Shown here in pieces: positions 22,101 through 33,790 of a DNA stretch of 60,000 bases. Positions within the stretch are counted from its first letter, which is position 1, and each line of letters begins with the position of its first letter. Both the position numbers and the translations under genes were made by a program. The DNA is from Membranipora membranacea. Lineage: Eukaryota; Bryozoa; Gymnolaemata; Cheilostomatida; Membraniporidae. A model generated the notes under the pieces. That model saw nothing but the letters and a program-made list of their open reading frames with translations. It was not told the origin of the DNA and searched no databases. The stretch lies in the NCBI GenBank assembly GCA_914767715.1, contig OU612067.1, forward strand, positions 25,272,162 to 25,332,161, given 5' to 3'.

Positions 22101-24844
22101 GCGTCTCTTGTCACACAGAACTGGTTTAGATTGAGTGGCTTACCTGTGTACTTTATTAGAAATCCATAGTAGTCTTGATAACTTGCGACCTTTGAGGATC
22201 GAGCTGTGAAATCGAATGTCAGAGTGTTTTCAGGGGAGATGATATTATATGTGTTCTCATCAGGATTGTCACTTCCTCCAGCACAGCCGTACAGCCCAGT
22301 GTGTCCGTTTATTATAGAAAACTGATCAAGTGTGCTGTTTTCCTTATTAGTGGTAGTTTGACAGCCACTTACAGATAGACCGCCGATGTTAAACCTGATG
22401 AATTTGATGTGAAGTGTAGTGCTTGCAGGTGGTATATTCATTGTCAATATGTTGGAGGTTGGTCTAGGATAATAGCTAGATGGGGATTCTCCAAAATTGA
22501 AATCCATGTGGCTGGCTATAAAACCTGATGATGTTGGAGAAGGCAATAAGTCTCCTTCTCTAGGCAGAAAATAAATGTTTGCCCCTACTGTAAAAAGAAC
22601 AAATTACAATATACAAATACAACACAAAATTTCAATACAGGCTTATGAATATTTTTTAAATTCATCCGTACAAAGCTGCTCTTCTTTGCAATTCAATTAC
22701 CTTTAATCAAGCCACAGTCATTTACCAACGCGAATTTACCAAGTTAAACTCCCCACCTTATGATTTTTAAAATAAATGAAATTAATAGTAAGTAGTTTAC
22801 AATTTATTCCTACTAAAGTTATACAGCACCAATCGTGATCTTCAGTTTGTCTGACCCTACCATTTGAATGATGACTTGTTTTGTATATTACATATATATT
22901 TTCTACAGTACAGGTTGATAATTTACTCAACAATAACTAATAAAACAGCTGAGCATTCTAGATTTTCATCTAGTTGATAAGCAGGTACGATGTTAGGTGT
23001 TTGCGGAAATCCATTATGTGATTGATAACTGAATGCTACTTACATCGACACAGGAAAATTTTTAGCACACAAACTATTTTCAATAATTGAATTTAAATGC
23101 AATTTTACCTAATCTACCTATAACTTACAAAAAAGTGTAATCACAATGAGCCAAAGCTGTTTAACGTGTTTAGGAAAGCAAAAGTCAACCACTGTTTATG
23201 TCAAAGTATTCTTATAGCGATGGACAAAAAAAACTAAGTTTACATGCACAAGAACATTATTGAACAATAAAACCAATTTCAAAGTGCAAATAGTCAGGGT
23301 CTTAAAGGGTCTAGAGTATGTTATCTCCCCTGTTACAGATTACCTCTAAAATACCTTTGTCTAGGCAGCCTTTGACCAATACTGATTTGTGATGATTTTT
23401 GGTGGAAGTCGAGCAGCCTGGTAACTGTCCTCGGCAACCATAGGCTGGGCTTACTGTAATACTGTAAGTGTGGATCATCATCTAAGTGTCAATTTGTAAC
23501 AGGGGAGATAACATACTCTAGAGCCTTCTAGACCCTGGGTTTTTGCATGTTGAAATCGTTTACATCAGTCAATAATGTTCTTGTGCGAGCAGATTTAATT
23601 TTTTGTTCATTGCTATGAGAATGCGCTGATATGAACATAGGTTTTATTTTGCTTTCCTAAACACTTAAAACTAACAAGATGTTAGAAACAAAAGCTTGTT
23701 TCATTCGCATTTTCAACTGATCTTAAAAGACAGTGTGCACTCTACTGTGTCAAACTGCTGACTGCTACTTAATAAACAGTATGTATAAGCCTGATTTACT
23801 GTAAGGTACCCTTCACATTGAGTGAGGTGGTGAACATCGTCAACCCTCAGACCTCTCCCAAAAAATATTACCGCAAAATAACTTTCATGATCGATGCTTA
23901 ATGATAAAATGATGTCATTTGGAAGTAAATTGGTTGGTATTGGTATTATAACTAACAAACATTTGAAGTTAAGCTTTATTATTTTCTCTTGTACTTACTG
24001 CTGTAATAAAGTTTAAATGCACCGTTCGATGGTCCATCTTGCTTAAGTGCTAAAGTTATCTGCTGAGTTCCAGTAATTATTGCATTTACAGTACGCCATT
24101 TGCCAACAGATACCTCGCTGATAAAATAAAAATCGCCACAGCCAAAATTGGCTGTTAGCGGCGATGTTGAGCTGCTGTTGTATATCACAAATGGCAAATC
24201 ATCACAACCACCCGCTGATGCTGGATTGACGGGCACATACACCAAGTTTAACCAGAAAGTATTAGGTAGGGAATGTATTACTACTTTTGTCCCTCCCTGT
24301 GTATTGCTGAAGTTTTTTGTGTAGTTTGGGCTGAGAACTGTCCCAGAAGAGTTGGTTTCAGTGTATCCAATATTTAAAGTCATTTTCTCTTCCATGTAAT
24401 ATAAGAAACCTACAAAGAAAATAATAATAACATAGACAGAGAGAGGCATAATACAATATCTGATACATGCCAGCAGGGAGTTACTCATAAAAATGTAATT
24501 TATTTGTCGCCAGTACAACTGGTGTCACCTACACCAGTTCATCGCCTGTGCACCAGCCAATGTGTTGGCTCTCCCTCCCACCAGCCAATCAGAGCCAACA
24601 CATTGGTTACCTACACACATGTGATTGTGATTCTCAATGTGAGCCTTCAATATAATATTAGTGATACAAATATAAACTGCACAGATTTTCAACTTCAGTT
24701 CGTTTCCATGAGATTTACTACAAAGCGTCAGCTATGAATGACAATTTCCGATATTTATTCAAACCGTGTATTTAATCAAGTAGAATGCCTACCATTGACT
24801 GGGTAGAGAATAGCAACAGCTAATAAGAGCCAATTCATCTTCAT
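19196..24844 (-). CDS. Gene B: CUB-CUB-Sushi type I membrane receptor with tyrosine-rich tail, 559 aa
   Basis: Eight exons join in frame: 24844-24793 signal (MKMNWLLLAVAILYPVN), 24409-23999 CUB-like 1, 22587-22144 CUB-like 2, 21720-21547 Sushi, 21040-20863 stalk and membrane span, then tail exons 20559-20471, 19974-19785 and 19337-19196. The total is 1680 bases. CUB-like 1 has TFWLNLVYVP and two cysteines. CUB-like 2 has YFLPREGD, DFNFGES and ends GFLIKYT. The Sushi domain has cysteines at SCPD, ITCTD, CEDG and PTCSS, plus the tryptophan of GSWES. The membrane region is IYIIAGSAGGGG followed by an isoleucine/leucine run and CQRNKKD. Tail tyrosines are NYASV, MYDSP, VMYSN, VYSDI and ELYGTGEL. 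A foldback element lies in the intron between the two CUB exons. The ectodomain class is shared with C and the truncated copies. Surface recognition is the likely role; the ligand is unknown. Confidence 0.85.
23166..23664. mobile_element. Foldback element in a gene B intron
   Basis: The ends are perfect inverted repeats, GTGTTTAGGAAAGCAAAA (23166-23183) and its complement (23647-23664). Inside, GCACAAGAACATTATTGA pairs imperfectly with TCAATAATGTTCTTGTGC, and GTATGTTATCTCCCCTGTTACA (23316-23337) pairs with 23495-23516. The whole half-kilobase is one imperfect palindrome around a loop near 23400. It has no coding capacity and is absent from the matching introns of A, C and D as far as can be seen. 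It lies between the CUB-like exons and would be removed by splicing. Confidence 0.75.
24557..24606. repeat. 16-bp perfect inverted repeat in gene B intron 1
   Basis: CCAATGTGTTGGCTCT (24557-24572) is followed after 18 bases by its exact complement (24591-24606). The direct repeat CCAGCCAAT occurs in the same stretch. It may be the end of a small palindromic element; no function is evident. Confidence 0.7.
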
Positions 24845-25394
24845 GCCAGTTTCTCTTTTCTTTAATTCCACTTTCAACACTGCTAAAAGAATAACACATT
24901 TATCTTGTGATATGTGATAAATCAAATAGTTGGTGTACTCAACTTCCCTGTTGCCATACATGAGTTGCGAGGATAAGATTTGTTTTCTGTGAGCAAGTAG
25001 GCTACTGCACGGAGCTGTCTATGCTGTCCTTTGTAACCAACTCCAACTGAATTGGGTATCGATTATAGATTTAACTCGTAGATAGTGGTGTGTTCTAGCC
25101 TGTCTGACAAGCTTCATAACGTAGGAGATAGCCATGCTTGTCAATACTTGTGAACCAGCTGGCGAAAGAGAAGTTGTCCCCCACAACAAAGATTGTCAAG
25201 ACATGATAAATCAAGTTAAACATTGAGGGCATCCATAATCTTTCCGCGCTGATGCAAGTTGAGACAATTCATTTGAAAGCTGTTTTGAAGAGATGCGGTT
25301 CCAATAATGTAAAAAAAGTGAAGACAACAATGAGAGTTATTGTATTATAAGAGTAACCTTGAATACATTGACGCATCTTTGTAGATTCACTCAC

Positions 25395-25450
25395 CATAAA
25401 CTGAGTTCAGTTGAGCTGAATTGAGAATGGTTGCAACTAGGAGCACATGC
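25395..25450 (-). pseudogene. Orphan receptor signal-peptide exon upstream of gene B, start codon lost
   Basis: The minus strand reads HVLLVATILNS, like the intact orphan exon at 39740-39791 (HVLLTATILNS). It ends at an intact GTGAGT donor. The position equivalent to ATG is ATC and no in-frame ATG lies upstream before a stop. The end of the exon also has an internal duplication relative to the copy at 39740. Confidence 0.55.
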
Positions 25451-25599
25451 AATGTTGAGATAGTAGTCAGCAGGGCAAGATTATTTTAGCAGCATGCTTC
25501 GTTTTAAACAGATAAGGTGTGCTTAGAGCAAAGTCCTTGCTTGGAGCCTGTAGGAATAACCTCTGAATCATAAATACCTCTACTGAGTTTCGTCCTTGT

Positions 25600-27263
25600 C
25601 TAGATAGCATCTACTTCCCTGTAGCTTACGAGTTCCTGACTCAGTATTAAACGCAATGTAAGCAAAACACTGAGTGATGAAGAAAAGGCTTTTGAGACTT
25701 TATTTGCTGTTATGAAAAAGAAAAGCTCAGCAAATAACTTAGTGGGTCAATGTGAAGTGAACCGAACATGTCTGAATAGCTATATGTGATTGAATGTATT
25801 GCGCAGCACTGTGATTTGATCGAGTGAAGCCTCATGAGTAAAAAAGGCTAAAAGGAAGTTACAAATTTCTTCTCATTTCAATCCGTCAACAACCTCTCTA
25901 ACATATATTACATATGACATGCTGTAGCCTACAGACCTCAACATAGAAAATGTGTCATGGGTGTGTAAATAGGTCCTGTAGTCCCAGAGGTCAGCATTTT
26001 CATCTACTTCCAGTTTCTATATTGAAACCTATGCAGCAGACATCAAATAATTAATATCTGATTTATTGAGTTGTAGGGTTAGAAATTTGTATGTCAGCCA
26101 TCACACTTTCCGCCACCCAGGAATCTTTTGTGACATGATAGACTGTTGAGCTATTTGGTCCCCGTTTTTCTCCCAGCCCACAGTTTACTTATTTTATGAC
26201 AATCACTTTAACAATAGCAAATTTTTCATCTGCCTAAACCACAAAAAATTTGAATTTCCTGATAAATTTTGATTTATCTTCTCTGACACCACTTACTGGC
26301 TGTCACTCTCTCCACAGATATGCAGGGCTTGCCTCGCACGCACACACTCATTGTTGGTGCTTCCTAGGCTAGGCCTTTGTATGATCAGGGAGCTATGTCT
26401 CAGACTCCCTGGTTTGATTATCATATCCCGCACTTCATGTTAACATTTATTGTCTTCTCCAAAAGCTATATATATAAGATAAAATGATACAGTAGTAGTA
26501 TGAGATAGTCAAATGCAGAATTTGCCTCGATAAGGCGGAGTTCAAGTTTCTTATGACTGACCTAGTCCCCGTCAGCGATAAAAATTCATAAAAGAGACCG
26601 GATTGGACATCAAGTACCAATACTGGTTAACAACTCATTTCTTAGGTGTTTGTCAATTCTTAATATACAGTTGATGAGAGTGGAGTTTTAGGTTTAATTA
26701 AGTTATATAGTTTATAGTAAACTTGAAAACTAGAATTTTTTACGTTGCCGTACAACTTAAAATCAGAGGCAAAAATAAGAATCAAAGCAAGCATCAAACT
26801 AGAGTTCGTATAATATGAGATATAATATGTCATCACTAAGATCTACAATCCCAAGGTAAAATTAAAAAGTGAGTATTTCCTTAGTCTAAAACAGCTTCAA
26901 ATGCAACAGACAAATAAAATCATTCATTAACATCAACACGATACAGTCAACTCAACAAATCCAGAGAAATAAAACAAATGCATTATATATCTTAATAAAA
27001 TTGGTATTTTATAATATCTAATCTCTATAATGAGGATGGGATGTAATTCTGTGCATAGAAAATTACAGTTATTTTATAATCAAATTAGGAAGGAAGAAAA
27101 TTCAAAACACAATATCACATAACGCATGATACTCAACAGGCCCCATTGACTTCGCAGTCATCAGCGCATCGCATTCCAAGGTCAATATAAAAAATAATAG
27201 AATATCAAAAGATTGTCAAAAATGGATCGAGAACTCCCGGAAATAACTAATGTCTACTAATGT
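25600..27263. repeat. Repeated block, copy 2: non-coding left part
   Basis: Closely similar to 11690-13268 and 39990-41431. No gene is supported. It differs from copy 1 by small indels such as a TATATATA insertion near 26468. Confidence 0.6.
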
Positions 27264-27406
27264 CTACTTCTTCAGACTTTTCAGAGCTTTCAGTGGATTC
27301 AGAAGTTTCTTTCTGATGGCATCAGTTCCTCTCTGTGCTGTTTTATTACCGATCTGGTCGAGGGATAACTCCCGAGGATTATCAGTTAGTGTTGCTTTCA
27401 CAAACC
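27264..27406 (-). pseudogene. Plakin-associated 3' exon fragment, copy 2 (open)
   Basis: After a TTTATTCAG acceptor the exon is open: FVKATLTDNPRELSLDQIGN, a basic middle segment (AIRKKLLNP), and then a TAG stop at 27264-27266 preceded by SLKK. This is the only copy that keeps this exon at full length. Its upstream partner exon carries a stop, so the pair cannot work together. Confidence 0.5.
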
Positions 27407-27626
27407 CTGAATAAAAAAACAACACTTAATCTCAATAAATATTTAAGATTTCTCTATCTCTCTCACACCAAAGTACGCAGTATTCTGATAGTACAAACTT
27501 AAAGCTAGATACACAGCTATGTCAATCACGTATTTTACATTTAAAGAGGTTGTTGGAGCTGATTAGAGCCAAGTTCAACAAGGTTCAATGAGAGGACGAC
27601 TTCAAAAATCATCTATCAATAATTAC

Positions 27627-27806
27627 CTCTCTCAATGGCCTGTTCAGATGGTATTTTCTCCTATGTTATATTATGTATATACTCTCCTGTACTCTTGTCT
27701 ATAATACCGGCAGCGACAGCCTCATGGAATAACAGCTTCTTCCTGTTTCTCTGATCGATGACGGCGTGTACTGAGTATGTCGTCAGTACTTCCTCCTGTA
27801 CTTGCC
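27627..27806 (-). pseudogene. Plakin-repeat exon fragment, copy 2 (nonsense)
   Basis: Same 180-base exon as in copy 1, including EAVAAGIIDKSTGEYIHNIT. The tryptophan codon that follows is TAG (27663-27661). The GTAATT donor and an AG acceptor are intact. Confidence 0.6.
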
Positions 27807-28204
27807 CTATAGCATAAAACGAAACAGCTATCTAATACCAAGACATCACTGAGCAGTTAGGGATTACAACATAACTTATGTACCCCTGTCTCAGCGGCCC
27901 CAAACTTGTTTTACAATAGTTGGACACTGAGATAAGGCTAAACTTATCCACTGAAACTATTAACATCACGATCATAATGGCGTGCAAATTGCTGATCCGG
28001 TGCTGATCTCAGCTTTTCAGAACGGAGTGCAAACATTTTTTATAGGATGCAGACATGCGAACTAGTTTTCATCCAATCAGACTGCTGACAATGGCAGAAG
28101 TTGAGCATGTTCATCTTTAATAACGGGAGTGCATAGCTATGACATTACAGCAAGGCTATGTATCTTCTGCATGTTGAAATATTGACTGAAATGAGCAACT
28201 ATAT

Positions 28205-30677
28205 TATATTATATAGATATTCTGCTGTCTTGTGTTGCCTCATCACTGTCTTGCTTGATCCGCCGAACCTGATGGAGTGGAGCCAGGAACCACTGTAACA
28301 GATGATGTAAAAAAAATGATCATTGACCAAAATGTTTCACAATATGTGTTGATTGCCAGGGTTGACAAGCATTGCACTGTCTCATCAGTTTGTCTGTCTG
28401 TTAAATCTGATGAATCAGAGCCAATCAAAGAAACATTTCTCGCTGCAGTCGCTAAAACAATTAAAATCTTTATTGTTCAGTTATTTGACTCAGGTGAAGA
28501 GTTTTCGGAAAGTTTTGAAGGTTGAATTGTTGGGTGGTAAAATTATTTCACTCTGTTGACGCACAAAACAATTTCTTTTTCGCATCGCATAATTTTTTGA
28601 TCATACTATCATTTATTTACTCCAGTTTTATTAATTTCATATAATCTAACTAAACCTTTTACAGCGGTATAACGGACAATTATAAAATCCAATGATTTCA
28701 GAAATGAAGCATCCAATGGGCAATAATAGCAATCCAGTAGTGACCACGGTCATGTATTTCAGGTCCTTATTAATTTGATTGTTTTCTATCTTAGTTTATT
28801 TTTTGAGTATGTTGATAGTTACATTCAACATTGATATAGTTGTGGCATGGCCTGAATGCATTGTCATATCTTATCTGTGTAAATTTTGCTTTTTAATATT
28901 TAACAAGTCAGACCATATGCCCGCTCCTGCAGACTACAATGACCTACTAGACTAACGTGATTCCAAATTGTTGGTAATGTAGATGATGTTGTAGAGCTGC
29001 AGGTTGGTACAGGAGATTCCAAGGTTCCATTCAAACAGCGGCGGTGTAAGCTGGTCCCATCGGTGCAGGTTATAATGAAGTTGAAGTCATGTGGGTCTCC
29101 AAGACGAGAGATCAGAGCCATGTTAGGAATGTCTGCACAACCTATAACTGAAATGGAAAAAAACATTCTGTAGCTCACATGGATTCTTGTAGTAATCACT
29201 GATATGTGTTGGATTTAGTTATGCTTACCTGTGAGACTTATTAGAAATCCTGGGAAGATTTGGAGACCTGATCGAGCGGTGAAATTGAATTTCAGAGTGT
29301 TTTTATTTGAGATATGATAAAAGTATTCTCATTAGGATTTGTCTTCCTCCAGCACATCCGTACAGCTCAGTGTGCCCATTATCTATAAAAAACTGATCGA
29401 GTCTGTTATCGTTTCTTCTATATCAGTAGTTTCACAATCACGTAAAGTCAGACTGCCAATCATAAACCTGATGTATTTGATGTCTAGTTTAGTACTTGCA
29501 GGTGGTATATTCATTGTCAATATGTTAGAGGCCGGCCTGGGATAAAGGTTAGAAGAGGATGCTCCAAAGTTGAAACCATCATGGCTGACTATTAAACCTG
29601 ATGCTGTTGTAGTAGGCATGGAAAACTGAAAAAAAAATCAAAAGTATGCTATTTTCACCATGAGCAACATAGTTCTTGCTATTCCTACATACAAAGTACA
29701 TGCGCAAATTGCTTACATTTTCCTTAGCCAAAGCTACCAGGCTGCTCTTCTAGGCAATTTAATTAAATCGATTTTAATAATTTAAGTTTAAACTCCCAGA
29801 CGAGCAAAGGCTAGACTTAATTGCTACCTCTTCCTAGGCTAGCTTTTTGACACTATGTTAATGGAACAGAAGATGTCAATCTTCCTCAGAATGAAGTTAT
29901 GCAACACAAAAAATTAACTCAGTTTTTCAGACCCTACCATTCAAATAATGACTTGCTCTATTTACCCTTGTTGATCAACGGGATAATAATTTAGTCAATC
30001 AATTCATGTGGTGAGCAATCTTGAGTTCAATTTAGTTAAAGAGCTGCTGGTCGCTGTTAACCTGCATTCTACCATGGTTGTTTCGTTAGAATGCTGTTCA
30101 CATTTTAACATAGACTATTATGAATTTTAATCGCATTTGTCTGAAACCAAGGAGTTATAGTTAGAGTTAAGCACAAAAACACATCGTTTGCGTAATTAAC
30201 ATGCTCAACTGGATCGTGGAAACTTCTGAAAAGAATTGACGCTTGAAGAATTGAGAATTGGGAATCTGTACTTTACTGCTGTTAGTCTGAATGCGCCCAA
30301 TGGTGATCCTGTCTGACTGACTGATAATGTGATTTGCTGAGTTTCAGTAATTACTGCATATACAGTACGCCATCTGCCGGCAGGTACATCACTGTTGAAG
30401 TGAACATCACCACAGCCGAGCTTAGCCGATATGTGTGATTTTGAGCTGCTGTGTATCAGAAATGGCCAATCAGCACAACCAGCCCATGACACCGGAATGA
30501 AAGCCTGATACACTAGGTTTAACCATAATGTGTTTGGTAGGGAACTTATCACAACTTTTGTCTCTTCCTGTGCATTGTTAAAACTTCCAGGATAGTTTGG
30601 ACTGAGAATTAATCTTAAAGAGTTAGTTTGAGTGTATTCAATATTCAGAGTGCCCTCTTCTTTCATAACCAAGACAC
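28205..30677 (-). pseudogene. Truncated receptor pseudogene, copy 2
   Basis: CUB-like 1 (30677-30277) is longer than in copies 1 and 3 and reaches the exon end, but a four-base deletion near its donor shifts the frame. In CUB-like 2 (about 29630-29229) an AG acceptor survives, and the two shared frameshifts around DQFSI are present. The Sushi exon (29147-28957) is four bases shorter at its 3' end, its donor has become GTTAGT, and the conserved tryptophan is replaced by leucine as in copy 1. The stalk exon breaks off near 28205 before the membrane span. The signal exon is mostly deleted near 31310. This copy alone retains about 555 bases (29806-30360) between CUB-like 2 and the end of CUB-like 1. 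Confidence 0.75.
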
Positions 30678-31885
30678 CTACAAAGATAGCATAACATCAC
30701 TGAGGTAAGTGAGGATTCTAACACCAAGGAGTCTTCTTGTTTGATATATGCTAGAGCAGTCAACCACCTGGCTTGCTACCAACCACAGAAGGCCTGTGCA
30801 TATGTGAATATTAAACAAGAGAATAACTCACTAAAAATTCATATTTCTCAGAGATATGTCTGGATCACCTTAGAAATACATTAAAAATGCCAGGAGACTG
30901 GGTGGAAGCCTAATCATGACAACACCCATCATATCAGCATTGATTTTATCAAATCATTTATGATTCTGAATATAAGTCAATAGCTGTAAATATCAATCTT
31001 CAATCATTATTTATGGTAAAGTACCTTTACAATCCCCCCTTCCCCAATACAATATTTAACAAACCTGGAAAGATTAGAACTTGAAGTTTTGAATCCTGTC
31101 TGAGCACTTATGACAAGACATTGTTAATTATTCAAACTCAGTACACTTACAGGTTAATAATTAACTAGAGATTATAATTCAAATTTCATTGACAAATCTA
31201 ATACAAACAAACGTGACTGGGCGTGCAAAGGCAGCAGCTACTTGACTTATGGCTGGTACTTCGTCAAGAAGCTTTATTTAGAATACAAAAAGAAATCAAA
31301 GTAGGAACAGCCACAGCTACCAGAAACAACATTACCATTTATAACTTTCTAGATCCAGCCATCAATTCTAAATTTTGTAATAGTTCAAGTTCAGAGAGTT
31401 CAACCAGCACAGTGGACTAAACAGAGGGAAGCTGTGTAATTCTAATGTCACCCAAATTTAATGTAGCTACCAGGTATTACTTTGGAGTTGCCCAGTCTCA
31501 CATAAAGAGAAGGCAACTCTTACTGTACATACAGATGGTTATTATTATTAAGGTATCATGATTCGGTCCATGATAAATAACAATAAATTCATATTAATTG
31601 GAAGATTGTAACATTGCAAATAAAATACTTGAGCACATATTCCCACAGAAAACTCAAATCATACCTAACTACCTTCTACATTATTAGATCACATTTATCA
31701 CATCATATCATGGCTCCCTAAACGTTAAAGCAAGATCAAACAATAGGATGCAGGTTCGGAAATGGATTCTACTTCTACTTAGGCTGTGAATCATACAGCA
31801 TTGATATTAGTTAGCTAAGTGGATACTGCTTGTAGAGTCTCCCCAAAGGCCTTTGTACCCTGTAGATTGATTTGTAGGTAACCAG

Positions 31886-32133
31886 GGGGGTCTTTCAATT
31901 AGAAACAGCCTAAATTGCAATATGATCGCTCACCTCACTCAGTGAGTGAGCGATACCTGCTGGGGCTCTCGCTTTCAGATCGCTTAGTCATTGATGGAAC
32001 TATATACATTCTGAGTGAGCGATTTGGGAGCGATTTTATCTAATTGAAAGACCAAGTGAGTGATAATTCTGAGCGATGTGATAGTGATAACTTGCATTAG
32101 TAAAGCATCACTCTTTCTAATTGAAAGACCCCC
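31886..32133. mobile_element. Short TIR element (MITE-like), copy 2
   Basis: Same ends as copy 1 (GGGGGTCTTTCAATTAGAAA and complement). The interior is slightly longer, with an extra CTCACC near 31930 and a longer middle segment. Confidence 0.7.
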
Positions 32134-32504
32134 CAGATCGTCTAGGGAAACAGATAATTGTAGGCATGATCTGAGGTGAGCCTAGTTTACAGTTCGCATC
32201 AAGTCAAATTGTATTAGTTATTATACTAGAATTACCCCTATGGTTTCAGTAACACCACCACAACCTCATAATACTGAGAGCCTCATTGTCTTTGTGCACG
32301 GATATACTACTTGGTCACAACGCTGTTCGTTTTGTGGACAGCCAACAGTAGGAGGTATGTTGAGCTAAAAACATGTTCGTTGAAAAGCCATCCGCTACAC
32401 ATCTCTGTAAAAACGCCACCCGCTTATGACAAATACCCATCCAGCAGTGCTAACTGGTCATCCATTTCCCCTTGTATCAATGTCAAAGTGTGACTGTCCC
32501 AGTA

Positions 32505-32812
32505 CCATCCTGATGCCTATCAGATTCAGAACACCACCGGATTTCCGCGTGGCATCCGGTGGTTGCCAACTAGGCATATGGCTGGCACTCAGACATCCAG
32601 ATGGGTTTCTTGACCTGATGATGGGTGTTTAAAACCCATCCTCCTCTGTTACCAACCATTCCGCCTCCGTCAAATTTGTGTCCGGACGAATTTTATGCAA
32701 CCGGATGCCTATTTGGCATCCGGCGATTGTCCGAGTGCCAATCGAATGCCTATTGGCAACCACCAGATGCCACACGGAAATCCGGCGGTGGTTTGATAGG
32801 CATCTGGATGGG
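32505..32812. mobile_element. Foldback element with long inverted arms, copy 2
   Basis: Homologous to the element at 17916-18217. The right arm contains the uninterrupted GGATGCCTATTTGGCATCC, which in copy 3 is the LINE target. Confidence 0.7.
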
Positions 32813-33790
32813 CTTTTAGCACAGCATGGTATATGATGCCAAACAGAAGAAGGGTTCAAATTCCCTTACTATTACGGGTCGTCTAATGTCTATTTACCCC
32901 CTCAACAACTTCACAACAGGGAGTTAGGGACACATGTCCCAAACTCAGCACAAGGACAGACCTGATTATTTAGAAGCCAAACGAATTTACATTTGTAATA
33001 GAAAATCTGAGTCAATGTCAACTCCTATATTGATAACCAGCGATTTCAGTTTATTATCATTAGGACATATCAGATCCAGTCAAACATACAATAAGTGTTA
33101 TGAGGGAATGTTCACGATCTTGAATAAGTTGCTTTTGCAGTAGTTTTAACATAATGAATTTATCACAATGAAGTGTATGGTTCTTCATGTCTCAGTCTTA
33201 TTGCAGAGTCAGCTCTTTTACCCTGTAGCAATTCAATTTGTGTTTCAAATTGTGAAACCAATATATCTAATTCTGAGGGCTGTGATTGAAATGTTTATTC
33301 AAGAGTTAATTTTACCATGCCGTACTCATACACCTGGTAACATGATATTGATATGATTAGTGACTTTGAGGTATTTTGCTCAGACCACATATTCATTTGA
33401 TGCCCTATCTATGGTTTTAATTACCTCTACCCCACATCGCACTTGGGGACACCTTGAATTAGATTCAAAAATTTAAATACATATTTCCTTTCATTTGGCT
33501 GCATTTAGAGTCGACAAAAGGATAACACTGTTTTCTGCATAATACACAGAAACTATCGAAGATAATATAGAACAATTGTAAGGAAACAGTTTAACGCATT
33601 GAGAATAACATCTTATTAGAGATTTATATTATTGATTGAGGATAAATTTAGAAATGACAATGTTAATCAGATATTCATCTGAAGAATTCAGGCTCTTAGG
33701 AGAATTACAGATTAGTTTAGGGGTTATACATAGACTCATATTGGATATGACACTTAGCAAAAGTGTAGCAATAAATGTTATATTTTATTT

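Larger units (their letters stand above)
31223..33790. repeat. Intergenic spacer, copy 2 of the repeated block
   Basis: Non-coding spacer between the truncated receptor and the 3' end of gene C, aligning with copies 1 and 3. It contains the TIR element (31886-32133), the foldback element (32505-32812) and the tRNA-like box (near 32815-32870). This copy gives the uninterrupted version of the site where the LINE inserted in copy 3. Confidence 0.65.

Noticed and set aside
24504-24737. Plus-strand frame across the 16-bp inverted repeat
   Set aside because: It lies in intron 1 of gene B and its proline/serine-rich start comes from the palindromic repeats.
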